From assembly GCA_900554635.1 (NCBI GenBank), contig USHY01000007.1, forward strand, positions 1 to 39,351: a stretch of DNA of 39,351 nucleotides, read 5' to 3'. This document shows positions 12,807 to 20,118 of this stretch, piece by piece. The notes beneath the pieces are model-generated. The model was not told the origin of the DNA. It saw nothing but the letters and a program-made list of their open reading frames with translations, and ran no database searches. The translations under genes were made by a program, and so were the position numbers. Every line of letters begins with the position of its first letter. The stretch's first letter is position 1. Source of the stretch: an uncultured Clostridium sp. GTDB lineage: Bacteria > Bacillota > Clostridia > TANB77 > CAG-508.

Positions 12807-13049
12807 ATGACATTATCCCGCCGGTTGCATGAAATCACATGTACAAATGACCCGCTGAAGGTGAAAGCATTCGAAGAAGCTATTGCAAAGCATCCTGAGA
12901 AAAAACTTCTCACAGAATGTTTGAAAAGTGCACAGCTTGGCGAAAGCTTTATCAATTTCGGCAGAAACATTTGCCCGCCGGAATCGCTAAACCTTGAGGG
13001 ATTCCACCTCGAACAGGATGAATGTTTCTTCAAGTACTGCTGGGATTAA
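12807..13049 (+). CDS. Unrecognised 80-residue protein, foreign base composition, in-frame CGG
   Basis: ATG 12807 follows GGAGGAAAGAAAA. The product is 80 residues, cysteine-containing, with no family I recognise. Codon use differs sharply from every neighbour (CCG, GGC, ATC, TTC, CTC, GAC are common), which points to recent transfer. It has its own promoter, a leader inverted repeat and a terminator. Codon 6 is CGG (12822-12824), read as Arg in the long frame. If the host's +1 rule applied, translation would shift and stop at a TGA after 15 residues. It may be non-functional here, be decoded differently, or mark a limit of the rule. Confidence 0.55.
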   Translation: MTLSRRLHEITCTNDPLKVKAFEEAIAKHPEKKLLTECLKSAQLGESFINFGRNICPPESLNLEGFHLEQDECFFKYCWD

Positions 13050-13060
13050 TTTCATGGAAG

Positions 13061-13099
13061 TCCCCTATCTCCCAAGAGGAGGTGGGGGATTTCTCTTTT
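13061..13099 (+). terminator. Terminator of foreign small gene 1
   Basis: A C-rich arm (TCCCCTATCTCC) pairs imperfectly with GGAGGTGGGGGA across a short loop. A T-rich tract follows, overlapping the M14 gene end. Confidence 0.65.
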
Positions 13100-14017
13100 A
13101 TAATATAGCTGCTAACACCAAAATTCCCAAATTATCTTTATAAATCTCATCAAACTGCTCAATTGGCAGAGGATTTTCGCCAATTCCAGCTTCTATAGTA
13201 AACCCAGGTTTTCTAAATTGTTTCAAAAACCAATCTTTATATCCTGCAAAGCTTGAATTATATGGAACATCAGCTAATACATAGCCACTAACTTCAGCAA
13301 AAACATTTCCAATTTCTTCAGCTCTTTCATTGGCATAATTCTGGAATTGCCAATAAATTTCTTTACCTTGTGTATGGTAAGCAAGTATTAATTCAAAATT
13401 CTGTTCTAAAGTAAAATTATATAAATTCAAAGCCTCAGGCTCAGTTAAAGGACCAAATCCCACAAAATCTCTTGGCGCTGGAGTTGTAAAACCTTGGGCA
13501 AACTTTATTCTTCTAGCTTCTTCCCATCCAGCAGGAAACTGTAAATTCAAATCAACTCCATTAATATTAGCTTTCCAACCATCAGGAAAAGGAATGTCAG
13601 GGTAATTTCTTCCTATATCTCGTGCCTTTGCATATACTGAACTTCCGAACAGGATAATAACCGTTTACTAGGTTAACTCCATCAGGGTTACACATAGGTA
13701 CAATAAAAATTGATGAACTCCTAAAAATATTTCTAGCACTAACATCAAAAATAGTCTTATTTTCAGTATAAGCTACACAAAAATCCTCAATAAATTTCAT
13801 AAGAACATTAGTAGTAATAGATTCATTCGCATGAATTGAAGCCGAATAAAAAACTTTCTTTGGACCATTACCAATTTTAATATAAGGAACAGGATTCCCG
13901 AAGCACGCTAAATCCAATAATTTCAGACTGTAAAAAAGGGTATGTATAAAGTAGAGTTCTAATATTGCTATATAGAGTATTAGTAGTATAAAATTTATTT
14001 GTAGAAACAATAGCCAT
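13098..14017 (-). CDS. M14 zinc carboxypeptidase/endopeptidase, restored by two +1 shifts at CGG
   Basis: A 305-residue peptidase of the M14 family, close to gamma-D-glutamyl-diamino-acid peptidases that cut peptidoglycan peptides. The ATG at 14017 follows AGGTGATT. Zinc ligands are HANE and the His of AYHTQGKEIYW; the catalytic Glu is in FTIEAGIG. Three frames must be joined. CGG 13898-13900 gives GFSVLGNPVPYIKIG, the typical family N-terminus; CGG 13645-13647 gives PVGSSVYAKARDIGRNYP. The pieces are 39, 84 and 182 residues. Without shifts the product would be about 50 residues. No signal peptide is visible. Two independent lesions at conserved glycines, both CGG, are hard to explain as decay because the rest of the gene is intact. 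Confidence 0.88.
13645..13647 (-). other. +1 frameshift site CGG-A, second in M14 gene
   Basis: Minus-strand codons are CCT GTT (C) GGA AGT TCA, giving PVGSS. The P-site codon is GTT. It is in frame only if the first shift has occurred. Confidence 0.87.
13898..13900 (-). other. +1 frameshift site CGG-G, first in M14 gene
   Basis: Minus-strand codons are AGC GTG CTT (C) GGG AAT CCT, giving SVLGNP. The P-site codon is CTT. Confidence 0.85.
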
Positions 14018-14027
14018 AATAATCACC

Positions 14028-14065
14028 TAGAATAATATATGCAGAAGAAAATATAATGGTAACAG
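14028..14065 (+). repeat. 38-bp direct repeat, left copy
   Basis: Starts TAGAATAATATATGCAG and ends GGTAACAG. It matches 14757-14794 at 37 of 38 positions. The two copies bracket the toxin-antitoxin cassette. Confidence 0.85.
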
Positions 14066-14086
14066 AAATGAAAAGATAATAAATTA

Positions 14087-14115
14087 TTGAAATAATCATA
14101 AAATAATGATAAAAT
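14087..14115 (+). promoter_or_regulatory. Promoter and repeat-rich operator of the toxin-antitoxin cassette
   Basis: TTGAAA, a 17-bp spacer and TAAAAT, overlapping tandem AAATAATGAT repeats (14101-14121). Antitoxins of this family often bind such repeats to repress their own operon. Confidence 0.6.
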
Positions 14116-14146
14116 AATGATAAATAAAAGTAAGGAGGACTTTGAT

Positions 14147-14434
14147 ATGATTAATATACGACCAGTATCAGATTTAAGAAATAAATATCCAGAAATTGAA
14201 GAATTAGTTCTAAAGGAAGATGAAGCAGTTTACCTAACAAAAAATGGGTATGGCTCAATGGTTGTTTTAAGCCTAGAAAAATATGCTAAATTAATGGGTG
14301 ATAAAGAATATGAGGAATATATTGAAAATGAATTAGATGAGGCAGACAGAGAAGCAGAAGATCCAAATACTAAATATTATTCTCATGAGGAATTTAAACA
14401 AATAGCTAGGAGGACACTAGATGGCGAAAAATAA
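14147..14434 (+). CDS. Phd/YefM-family antitoxin
   Basis: A 95-residue protein starting at ATG 14147, placed by AAGGAGG eight bases upstream. The N-terminal half (INIRPVSDLRNKYPEI, then VYLTKNGYGSMVVLS) is the Phd/YefM DNA-binding fold. The acidic C-terminus (ENELDEADREAED) is typical of the toxin-wrapping tail. It overlaps the toxin gene by 14 bases, the usual coupled arrangement, and likely represses the operon through the repeats upstream. Confidence 0.88.
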   Translation: MINIRPVSDLRNKYPEIEELVLKEDEAVYLTKNGYGSMVVLSLEKYAKLMGDKEYEEYIENELDEADREAEDPNTKYYSHEEFKQIARRTLDGEK

Positions 14435-14735
14435 ACATACAATAAAATATACAGATACATTTATGAAACAATTCAATGATATTTTAAAGTATCTTATATA
14501 TAAACTTCAAAATAAAATTGCAGCAGAGAATTTTTATAATGAAGTAATTGAGAAAATAGAGAAGAGAAGCGAGTACCCTGAAAGTTTTGAAAAATACAAT
14601 TCCAAGAGAAAAAGAAAGAATACATATTATAGAATTTATGTGAAAAATTATACCATATTCTATACTGTAATAAATAACACAATGGAAGTTAGAAGAATTT
14701 TATGTAGTAGAAGAAATTTTGATAAATTAATATAA
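14421..14735 (+). CDS. RelE/ParE-superfamily toxin
   Basis: A 104-residue, strongly basic protein with the RelE/ParE layout: an N-terminal helix pair (TDTFMKQFNDILKYL), the YYRIYVKNYTIFYTV strands and a C-terminal RRILCSRRNF strand. The start overlaps the antitoxin end, with AGGAGGACACTAG as ribosome site. Whether it cuts mRNA on the ribosome or poisons gyrase cannot be told from sequence. Confidence 0.85.
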   Translation: MAKNKHTIKYTDTFMKQFNDILKYLIYKLQNKIAAENFYNEVIEKIEKRSEYPESFEKYNSKRKRKNTYYRIYVKNYTIFYTVINNTMEVRRILCSRRNFDKLI

Positions 14736-14756
14736 GTGATAACTATAATATTAAAA

Positions 14757-14794
14757 TAGAATAATATATGCAGAAGAAAATATAATAGTAACAG
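14757..14794 (+). repeat. 38-bp direct repeat, right copy
   Basis: Second copy, one mismatch to 14028-14065. It lies directly ahead of the tspO ribosome site, so the left copy may be the old tspO upstream region separated by insertion of the cassette. Confidence 0.85.
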
Positions 14795-14806
14795 GGAGGA
14801 AAAACT

Positions 14807-15265
14807 ATGTCAAAAATAAAAATATATGCAAAATCTATTTTAATTCCAGTTATTATAGGAGGCGTAATTGGCCTAATTATTTCACGTTCCATAGACTATA
14901 ATTCACTACAAAAACCACCATTATCACCCCCAAGCATATTGTTTCCAATAGTTTGGACAATTTTATATGTGCTAATGGGAATATCTTATGGAATAATAGA
15001 CAGTAAGTCATTAATAGAACTAAAAACCAAAATAATCTATAGCTTACAGCTATTTGTAAATGCAACATGGTCATTAATTTTTTTTACATTAAAATGGCGA
15101 CTATTTGCATTTATATGGATTATCATACTCGATGTACTAGTTATTGTAATGATAATAGATTTCTTTAAAAAGAACAAAACCGCCGGATTATTACAAATCC
15201 CATATTTATTATGGATAATATTTGCATCATACTTAAATCTAGGAGTTTATTTATTAAATAAATAG
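14807..15265 (+). CDS. tspO: TspO/MBR-family membrane protein
   Basis: A 152-residue membrane protein with five hydrophobic helices. The family marks are visible: KPPLSPPSILFPIVWTILY near residue 36, NATWS near 86 and a terminal ASYLNLGVYLLNK helix. Members bind tetrapyrroles and affect their turnover or stress responses. The start follows AGGGAGGAAAAACT. Its upstream sequence is shared with the region before the toxin-antitoxin cassette. Confidence 0.88.
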   Translation: MSKIKIYAKSILIPVIIGGVIGLIISRSIDYNSLQKPPLSPPSILFPIVWTILYVLMGISYGIIDSKSLIELKTKIIYSLQLFVNATWSLIFFTLKWRLFAFIWIIILDVLVIVMIIDFFKKNKTAGLLQIPYLLWIIFASYLNLGVYLLNK

Positions 15266-15342
15266 TTGATAAAATAAATATTTTCATATTGAATATTATA
15301 CAAAAATTTGGTAAAATAATAGAACTATAGGGGGAAAAATGT

Positions 15343-15899
15343 ATGGAGAAATATATGATGTCAAAGAGTAAAAAAATAATTATTTCAGCATTGTTGCTAG
15401 CTTTATTTATAGTATTAGATAGATTAATAACAATAAACACTCAAGTTTTAGCAATTAATTTAAGCTTAGTTCCAATTATGCTTGCTGGTATGATTTTGGG
15501 GTGGAAGTACGCGCTCTTAATAGGTGCTTTGCGGGGATTTTATTGGGGCGATTTTTTGGCCTTTTGGGGCGTATTTCCCTGGGTTTACAGTAAGTGTACG
15601 GTTTATCTGGGTTGATTTATGGCTTATTTTTGTATGAAAACCCAAATAAAGAGAAGAAGTATTTTTGGCTAAAGGCTATTTTAAGTAATGTAATTGTTTT
15701 AGCTTTTGTAAATTTATTTTTGAATTCATTATGGTTAAATATTATGTATGGTAAAGCATTTGTTTATTATTTAAGTGTAAGAGCCGTAACTCAAGCTATA
15801 ATGCTTCCAATTAATGTAGCAATAATAATTATTCTTGAAAAAGCTTTGAAAAAACCAATAAAGAAATATTTATATAAAGAGGAGCAGTTGGAAGAATGA
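15343..15899 (+). CDS. folT: ECF folate transporter S component, restored by two +1 shifts at CGG
   Basis: A membrane S component of 184 residues that would bind folate and dock on the EcfA-EcfT module encoded downstream. The zero frame stops after 90 residues and a second frame starts late. Joining at CGG 15532-15534 and 15599-15601 gives 63 + 22 + 99 residues, with GALGDFIGAIFWPFGAYFPGFTVSVGLSG crossing the junctions. That GDFIGA...FPGFT block is the hallmark loop of FolT-like S components. The stop overlaps the folC start by four bases (ATGA). The start at 15343 is preceded by AGGGGG; an ATG at 15355 with GGAGA is an alternative. Confidence 0.87.
15532..15534 (+). other. +1 frameshift site CGG-G, first in folT
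   Basis: Codons are GGT GCT TTG (C) GGG GAT TTT. It gives the conserved GALGDF block. The P-site codon is TTG. Confidence 0.85.
15599..15601 (+). other. +1 frameshift site CGG-T, second in folT
   Basis: Codons are GTA AGT GTA (C) GGT TTA TCT GGG. It is in frame only after the first shift. It gives FTVSVGLSGLIYG. The P-site codon is GTA. Confidence 0.85.
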
Positions 15900-17164
15900 A
15901 TATAGAAGAATATTTATCACATTTTGAAAAATTTACAAAAGATCCAACACTTGAGGCAATGGAATATATAATGAGTAGATTTGATAATCCTCATAAAAAA
16001 ATAAAATGCATACACATTGCTGGAACAAACGGAAAAGGCAGTGTATGTGAGATGCTAAACAATTGCCTAATTCAAGCAGGATACAAGGTTGGAAAATTTA
16101 TATCACCTCACTTAATTACATTTAATGATGGAATTTGTATAAATAATATTCAAATTCAAGATGAAGAAGTTGAGGCAATATTAAGTCCATTATCTAAAGT
16201 AATAGATGAATACAATTCAAACCATGAAATCCCAGTAAAGTGGTTTGAGGTTATTACATCTATTGCTTTTATATACTTTCAAAAAAAACAATGTGACTTT
16301 GCAGTAATAGAAACAGGACTTGGCGGAACATTAGATTGTACAAATATTGTAAATCCATTAGTTTCAGTTATTACAACAATTGGATATGACCATGTAGATA
16401 TTTTAGGCGATACTTTAGATAAAATTGCTAATCAAAAAGCAGGAATAATAAAAAAGAATTCTAATACAGTATTTGTAAATCAACCAGAAATTATTGATGT
16501 GATTACTGAAAAATGTAAAAAAGAAGATAATTTATTACATATTATTAATCCAGAGGATATTAAAAATTATCAATTTAATGAATATTTTCAAGAATTTGAC
16601 TATAAAAATTATAGAAATATTGAAATTAATTTAAAAGGGAAAGTACAAACACTAAATGCAGCCGAAGTGCTTGAAACAATTAATGTATTAAAACAAAAAG
16701 GGTATAACATACCAGAAGAGGCCATAAGGAATGGCTTAAAAACTGTTGTACATAGAGCTAGGATGGAAAAAATATCATCAAATCCAAGTATTATATTTGA
16801 TGGTGGGCATAATGAGAGTGCTATAAAGAATTTAAAGCAAAATCTAGTACAGTATTATAAAAATCAAAAAAAAGTATATATAATTTCAATTCTAAAAACG
16901 AAAGACCATAGTACAATATTAAAAGAATTATCAACAGATAAAGATGCAGAATTCTATTTTACTAATGGTGTAAAGGAAAAACCTTATGTGCCAGCAGAAG
17001 TATTAAGGCAAGAAGCCGAAAAATATATAGATAAAGAAAGATTACATGTTAAATCTATAGAAGAAGCAATTTTAGAGGCAAAAGAAAAATATAAACAAAG
17101 GGCAATATTTATAATTGGCAGTTTTTATGTGTATAAAAGTGTAATAGACACATTAAAGGAATGA
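15896..17164 (+). CDS. folC: Folylpolyglutamate synthase / dihydrofolate synthase
   Basis: A 422-residue Mur-ligase-like enzyme that adds glutamates to folate and so traps it in the cell. The P-loop GTNGKGSVCEM is near residue 44, ETGLGGTLDCTN near 140 and a C-terminal FDGGHNESA segment. It is coupled to folT upstream (ATGA overlap) and to ecfA downstream (ATGATG overlap). Uptake and trapping of folate are thus made together. No CGG codon is in frame. Confidence 0.92.
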   Translation: MNIEEYLSHFEKFTKDPTLEAMEYIMSRFDNPHKKIKCIHIAGTNGKGSVCEMLNNCLIQAGYKVGKFISPHLITFNDGICINNIQIQDEEVEAILSPLSKVIDEYNSNHEIPVKWFEVITSIAFIYFQKKQCDFAVIETGLGGTLDCTNIVNPLVSVITTIGYDHVDILGDTLDKIANQKAGIIKKNSNTVFVNQPEIIDVITEKCKKEDNLLHIINPEDIKNYQFNEYFQEFDYKNYRNIEINLKGKVQTLNAAEVLETINVLKQKGYNIPEEAIRNGLKTVVHRARMEKISSNPSIIFDGGHNESAIKNLKQNLVQYYKNQKKVYIISILKTKDHSTILKELSTDKDAEFYFTNGVKEKPYVPAEVLRQEAEKYIDKERLHVKSIEEAILEAKEKYKQRAIFIIGSFYVYKSVIDTLKE

Positions 17165-17985
17165 TGGAAATGATTAATGTTGAAAATATCCACTTCAAAT
17201 ATAAAAGAGAAAAAGAAGTAATTAGCAATCTAAATTTAAAAATAAATGAGGGCGAATGTATTGCAATTGTAGGAAGAAACGGATCTGGAAAATCTACACT
17301 TGCAAGACTAATTTCAGGAATAATAAAGCCTACTAAAGGAAATATTATTGTAGATGAAATAAATACAAAAGATAAAAAAAATTATATCAATCTTAGAAAA
17401 AAGATAGGAATAGTTTTTCAAAATCCGGAAAATCAGATATTATTTAACAATATAGATGATGAACTTGCATTCGCACTTAAAAATCTAAACTTAGAAGATA
17501 GAGCAATAAGAATAAACCAAGCTTTAGAGAAAGTTAAAATAGAAAAAGAAAAAATTGGGGACATAGATGAGTTGTCACTTGGAAAAAAGCAAAGAATCGC
17601 TATAGCTGGAGTTTTAGCAGTAAATCCTAAATATATAGTATTAGATGAACCAACAACAATGATAGATTCTGAAGGTAAAGAAGCAGTATATTCAATAATA
17701 AAAACACTAAAAAATTCCGGATATACTATTATATACATAACCAACAACACAGAAGAAATATTCCTAGCAGATAGGATAATAATATTAGATGAAGGAAAAA
17801 TTGCAGAAACAATTTTAAAAGAAGATTTAGTTAATAAAACTGAAATTTTAAGTAATTATAATTTAAAAATACCAATTGAAACATTGATACTAAAAATGCT
17901 AAATGAAAATAATATAAAAATAAATCCAGCAGAACCAGGAGTATATGGGATAATTAAAGAATTAATAAGAAGGGTGAAAGTATGA
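17161..17985 (+). CDS. ecfA: ECF transporter ATPase with unusual signature and switch residues
   Basis: A 274-residue ABC ATPase that powers the folate ECF transporter. Walker A GRNGSGKST is near residue 38, the Q-loop FQNPENQI near 85 and Walker B YIVLDEPT near 160. Two motifs are off: the signature reads LSLGKKQ instead of LSGGQKQ, and the switch histidine region reads ITNNTEE instead of ITH-x-x-EE. This is the only ATPase gene in the operon, so it either works as a homodimer with these changes or pairs with an ATPase encoded elsewhere. The start overlaps the folC stop. Confidence 0.88.
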   Translation: MMEMINVENIHFKYKREKEVISNLNLKINEGECIAIVGRNGSGKSTLARLISGIIKPTKGNIIVDEINTKDKKNYINLRKKIGIVFQNPENQILFNNIDDELAFALKNLNLEDRAIRINQALEKVKIEKEKIGDIDELSLGKKQRIAIAGVLAVNPKYIVLDEPTTMIDSEGKEAVYSIIKTLKNSGYTIIYITNNTEEIFLADRIIILDEGKIAETILKEDLVNKTEILSNYNLKIPIETLILKMLNENNIKINPAEPGVYGIIKELIRRVKV

Positions 17986-18548
17986 AAAATGTAATAAAAA
18001 TTCTATTATTTTTAGCATATTCTATATCAATTTTTCTAGTAAAGCATGATGTTTTCACAGCAATTGTAGTAGGCGTAAATTTACTACTTACATTTGCACT
18101 AAAACTAAGCATAAAAGAAGAAATAGGAAATATCCTAAGTGTAATAGTTTTTATTTTGCTAACCACAATAATTAATATACTTGCAGCAGATATTAAAACA
18201 GGGATTAGAATAGGAATAAAACTAATCTTAGTGTGCAATATAACATACATATTCTCAAAGATTACAAGCTACACAGAAATTGCAGAAGCACTAGAAAAAA
18301 TTTTTTCAATCTTCAGATTTATAAAAATAAATCCTAAAAATGTAAGTATTATGATATGCATTGCAATAACATTTATTCCAACACTAAAAAAACAAATAAA
18401 ACAAGTAATAGACTGCTTAAAATCAAAAGGCATAAAAATCACTCCAAAAACTGCAGGATTAATTTTCGAGCCAGTAATGATTTCGATGCTAAAAAGAGTA
18501 GAAGAAATAGAAGGAGCATTAAAAGCCAAGGCTTACCAAGAATTATAG
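17982..18548 (+). CDS. ecfT: ECF transporter transmembrane component (EcfT)
   Basis: A 188-residue protein with four to five hydrophobic helices and two coupling helices near the C-terminus. The Ala-Arg-Gly signatures that touch the ATPase in this family are altered to CLKSKG and ALKAKAY, mirroring the altered signature of the ATPase. At 188 residues it is shorter than typical EcfT proteins. It overlaps ecfA by four bases and is the last gene of the folate operon. Confidence 0.82.
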   Translation: MKNVIKILLFLAYSISIFLVKHDVFTAIVVGVNLLLTFALKLSIKEEIGNILSVIVFILLTTIINILAADIKTGIRIGIKLILVCNITYIFSKITSYTEIAEALEKIFSIFRFIKINPKNVSIMICIAITFIPTLKKQIKQVIDCLKSKGIKITPKTAGLIFEPVMISMLKRVEEIEGALKAKAYQEL

Positions 18549-18556
18549 CAAAAACC

Positions 18557-18585
18557 TTGTAAATTCACGGAAAATGGTATATAAT
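18557..18585 (+). promoter_or_regulatory. Promoter of prfA
   Basis: TTGTAA, a 17-bp spacer and TATAAT, 33 bases before the prfA ATG. Confidence 0.65.
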
Positions 18586-18618
18586 TATTTAGTATAAATT
18601 AAATTAAGGAGAGAGTTT

Positions 18619-19683
18619 ATGTTTCAAAAATTAGAGGATGTTGAAAAGAGGTATGATGAGTTAACAACAAAGATTAGTGATCCTGAGGTGATTGCTAGGA
18701 CTCAGGAGTGGCAGAAGCTTATGAAGGAGCATGCTGGGCTTGAGGATGTTGTTTCTAAGTATAGAGAATATAAAAAAGCTAAAGCTGATTTTGAGGAAGC
18801 TAAAGTAATGGCAAGTGATAAAGAATTAAGGGAGCTTGCAGAGGCTGAAATGGATGAGCTTAGAGAGAAAATCCCTCAGCTTGAAGAAGAATTAAAAGTA
18901 TTGTTAATTCCAAAAGATCCAGATGATGATAAAAATACAATTTGTGAAATTAGAGCAGGAGCTGGAGGAGAAGAAGCAGCTTTATTTGCTGGAACTTTAT
19001 TTAGAATGTACACAATGTATGCAGAAGCAAAACATTGGAAAATTGAGATTTTAAATGAAAATGAAACTGAAATGGGTGGATACAAGGAAGTTACATTCAT
19101 GGTATCAGGAAAAGGTGTTTATAGTAGATTAAAATTTGAAAGTGGTGTTCACAGAGTTCAAAGGGTTCCAGATACTGAAAGTAGTGGAAGAATACACACA
19201 TCAACAGCAACAGTTGCAGTTTTGCCAGTTGTTGAAGATGTTGAAATAGAAATAAATCCAGCAGATGTTAGAATGGAAGTCTTTAGAGCTTCAGGTGCAG
19301 GTGGACAAAAGGTTAATAAAACATCATCAGCAGTAAGATTAATTCATGAGCCAACAGGAATTGTAGCAGAATGTCAAACAGAGCGTTCTCAAACACAAAA
19401 TAGAGAATATGCAATGAGATTGTTGAAATCAAGATTATATGAAATAGAAAAACAAAAACAAGATGAAGAGCTTCACAATGAAAGAAAAAGTCAAGTAGGA
19501 ACAGGAGATAGAAGCGAGAAAATTAGAACTTATAATTACCCACAAGGAAGAATAACAGACCATAGAATTGGGTTTAGCATATTCCAAATGGAAAATTTCT
19601 TAAATGGGGATTTAGATGAAATGATAGACAACCTAATTGCAGCAGATAGGGCAGAAAAACTTAAAGGAAATGAAGAAAATTAA
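18619..19683 (+). CDS. prfA: Peptide chain release factor 1
   Basis: A 354-residue class I release factor. The peptidyl-hydrolysis motif GAGGQ sits in RASGAGGQKVNKTSSAVRL near residue 230. The length and the C-terminal YNYPQGRITDHRIGFS block fit RF1, which reads UAA and UAG. The start has AAGGAGAGAG upstream. It is intact and carries no CGG codon, so the frameshifting seen elsewhere does not come from a damaged RF1. Confidence 0.95.
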   Translation: MFQKLEDVEKRYDELTTKISDPEVIARTQEWQKLMKEHAGLEDVVSKYREYKKAKADFEEAKVMASDKELRELAEAEMDELREKIPQLEEELKVLLIPKDPDDDKNTICEIRAGAGGEEAALFAGTLFRMYTMYAEAKHWKIEILNENETEMGGYKEVTFMVSGKGVYSRLKFESGVHRVQRVPDTESSGRIHTSTATVAVLPVVEDVEIEINPADVRMEVFRASGAGGQKVNKTSSAVRLIHEPTGIVAECQTERSQTQNREYAMRLLKSRLYEIEKQKQDEELHNERKSQVGTGDRSEKIRTYNYPQGRITDHRIGFSIFQMENFLNGDLDEMIDNLIAADRAEKLKGNEEN

Positions 19684-19688
19684 AAAAT

Positions 19689-19717
19689 GGATATATGCAC
19701 TACCGATACATATATCC
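19689..19717 (+). other. Hairpin after prfA
   Basis: GGATATATG and CATATATCC form a 9-bp stem with an 11-nt loop. No T-run follows, so it may be a processing or weak termination element. Confidence 0.4.
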
Positions 19718-19815
19718 TGAGCATTTGTCTAGAGTTGACCTTTGCAATTGCTTAATAAAGTATACTACAACATTAAAAAATTGTCAAATTGTTATAAAGA
19801 ATAATTAAAATATAT

Positions 19816-19844
19816 TTGACATATAATACAAATAATGCTATAAT
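19816..19844 (+). promoter_or_regulatory. Perfect consensus promoter of antisense RNA
   Basis: TTGACA, 17 bp, TATAAT: an exact match to the sigma-A consensus. No open reading frame follows; the transcript would end at the terminator 19891-19920. Confidence 0.85.
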
Positions 19845-19850
19845 TATCAT

Positions 19851-19920
19851 AGCTAGCGAAGTTGTAGTCGAAAGCAACAATAAATCGCGTGAGATATGTT
19901 GACCACATATCTCTTTTTTT
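19851..19920 (+). ncRNA. Antitoxin RNA of a type I (Fst/par-like) toxin-antitoxin locus
   Basis: A predicted RNA of about 70 nt from the consensus promoter to a hairpin (GAGATATG, loop TTGACCA, CATATCTC) plus seven T. It contains AGTCGAAAGC (19866-19875) and AATAAATCGC (19879-19888). Both are exactly complementary to the toxin mRNA: the second covers the bases from the ribosome site to the start codon, the first covers codons 3-5. Its terminator loop (UUGACCA) is also the perfect complement of the toxin terminator loop (UGGUCAA), which suits kissing contact. This is the arrangement known from the E. faecalis par (RNA I/RNA II) system, here on the chromosome. Confidence 0.82.
19866..19888 (+). 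repeat. Direct repeat pair, antisense-RNA copy
   Basis: AGTCGAAAGC and AATAAATCGC, separated by three bases. The same two blocks recur at 20027-20051, separated by five bases. They are counterparts of the DRa/DRb repeats of par loci. Confidence 0.85.
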
Positions 19921-19927
19921 ATCAAAA

Positions 19928-19954
19928 AAAGAGTAGTTGACCAGACTACTCTTT
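19928..19954 (-). terminator. Terminator of the type I toxin mRNA
   Basis: A 9-bp perfect stem (AAAGAGTAG / CTACTCTTT) with a nine-base loop, followed on the minus strand by a T-run. The loop contains TGGTCAA, complementary to the loop of the antisense RNA terminator. Confidence 0.85.
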
Positions 19955-19961
19955 GGCATTT

Positions 19962-20042
19962 CTACCTGTTGTTATCATCTTTTCCCCAATAATTACTTAA
20001 AAGTAAAATAATCAGAAAAAAGATCAAGTCGAAAGCTGTCAA
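19962..20042 (-). CDS. Type I toxin, Fst-like 26-residue membrane peptide
   Basis: The start is a TTG at 20042 preceded by AAAGGAGG with seven-base spacing; the 26 codons end in TAG. The peptide has a short N-terminus, a hydrophobic core LIFFLIILLL and a polar, charged end YWGKDDNNR, the layout of Fst/Ldr-type membrane toxins. The leader contains CCTTTTC, able to pair with GAAAGG and hide the ribosome site, as in Fst mRNA. The gene sits opposite the antisense RNA with converging terminators. The identity rests on layout and RNA complementarity, not on a database match. It was too short for routine gene calling. Confidence 0.8.
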   Translation of the reverse strand: MTAFDLIFFLIILLLSNYWGKDDNNR

Positions 20043-20051
20043 ATAAATCGC
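20027..20051 (+). repeat. Direct repeat pair, toxin copy
   Basis: AGTCGAAAGC (20027-20036) and AATAAATCGC (20042-20051). On the toxin mRNA (minus strand) these are the regions the antisense RNA would pair with, from the end of the ribosome site through codon 5. Confidence 0.85.
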
Positions 20052-20089
20052 CTCCTTTCACAAAGATTTCCTTTGAAAAGGATGGCGAT

Positions 20090-20118
20090 ATTATATCATA
20101 TATTTTTCTATTTGACAA
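20090..20118 (-). promoter_or_regulatory. Promoter of the type I toxin mRNA
   Basis: On the minus strand TTGTCA, 17 bp and TATAAT. It lies across the 3' end of leuS. Confidence 0.8.

Noticed and set aside
12822..12824. A thirteenth shift site in foreign small gene 1
   Set aside because: Shifting here leads to a stop after nine further codons and destroys an otherwise intact gene, and no upstream frame needs the shift. It is reported as an exception, not as a site.
18619..19683. RF2-type programmed frameshift in the release factor gene
   Set aside because: The gene is RF1 by motif and length, and its frame is continuous.
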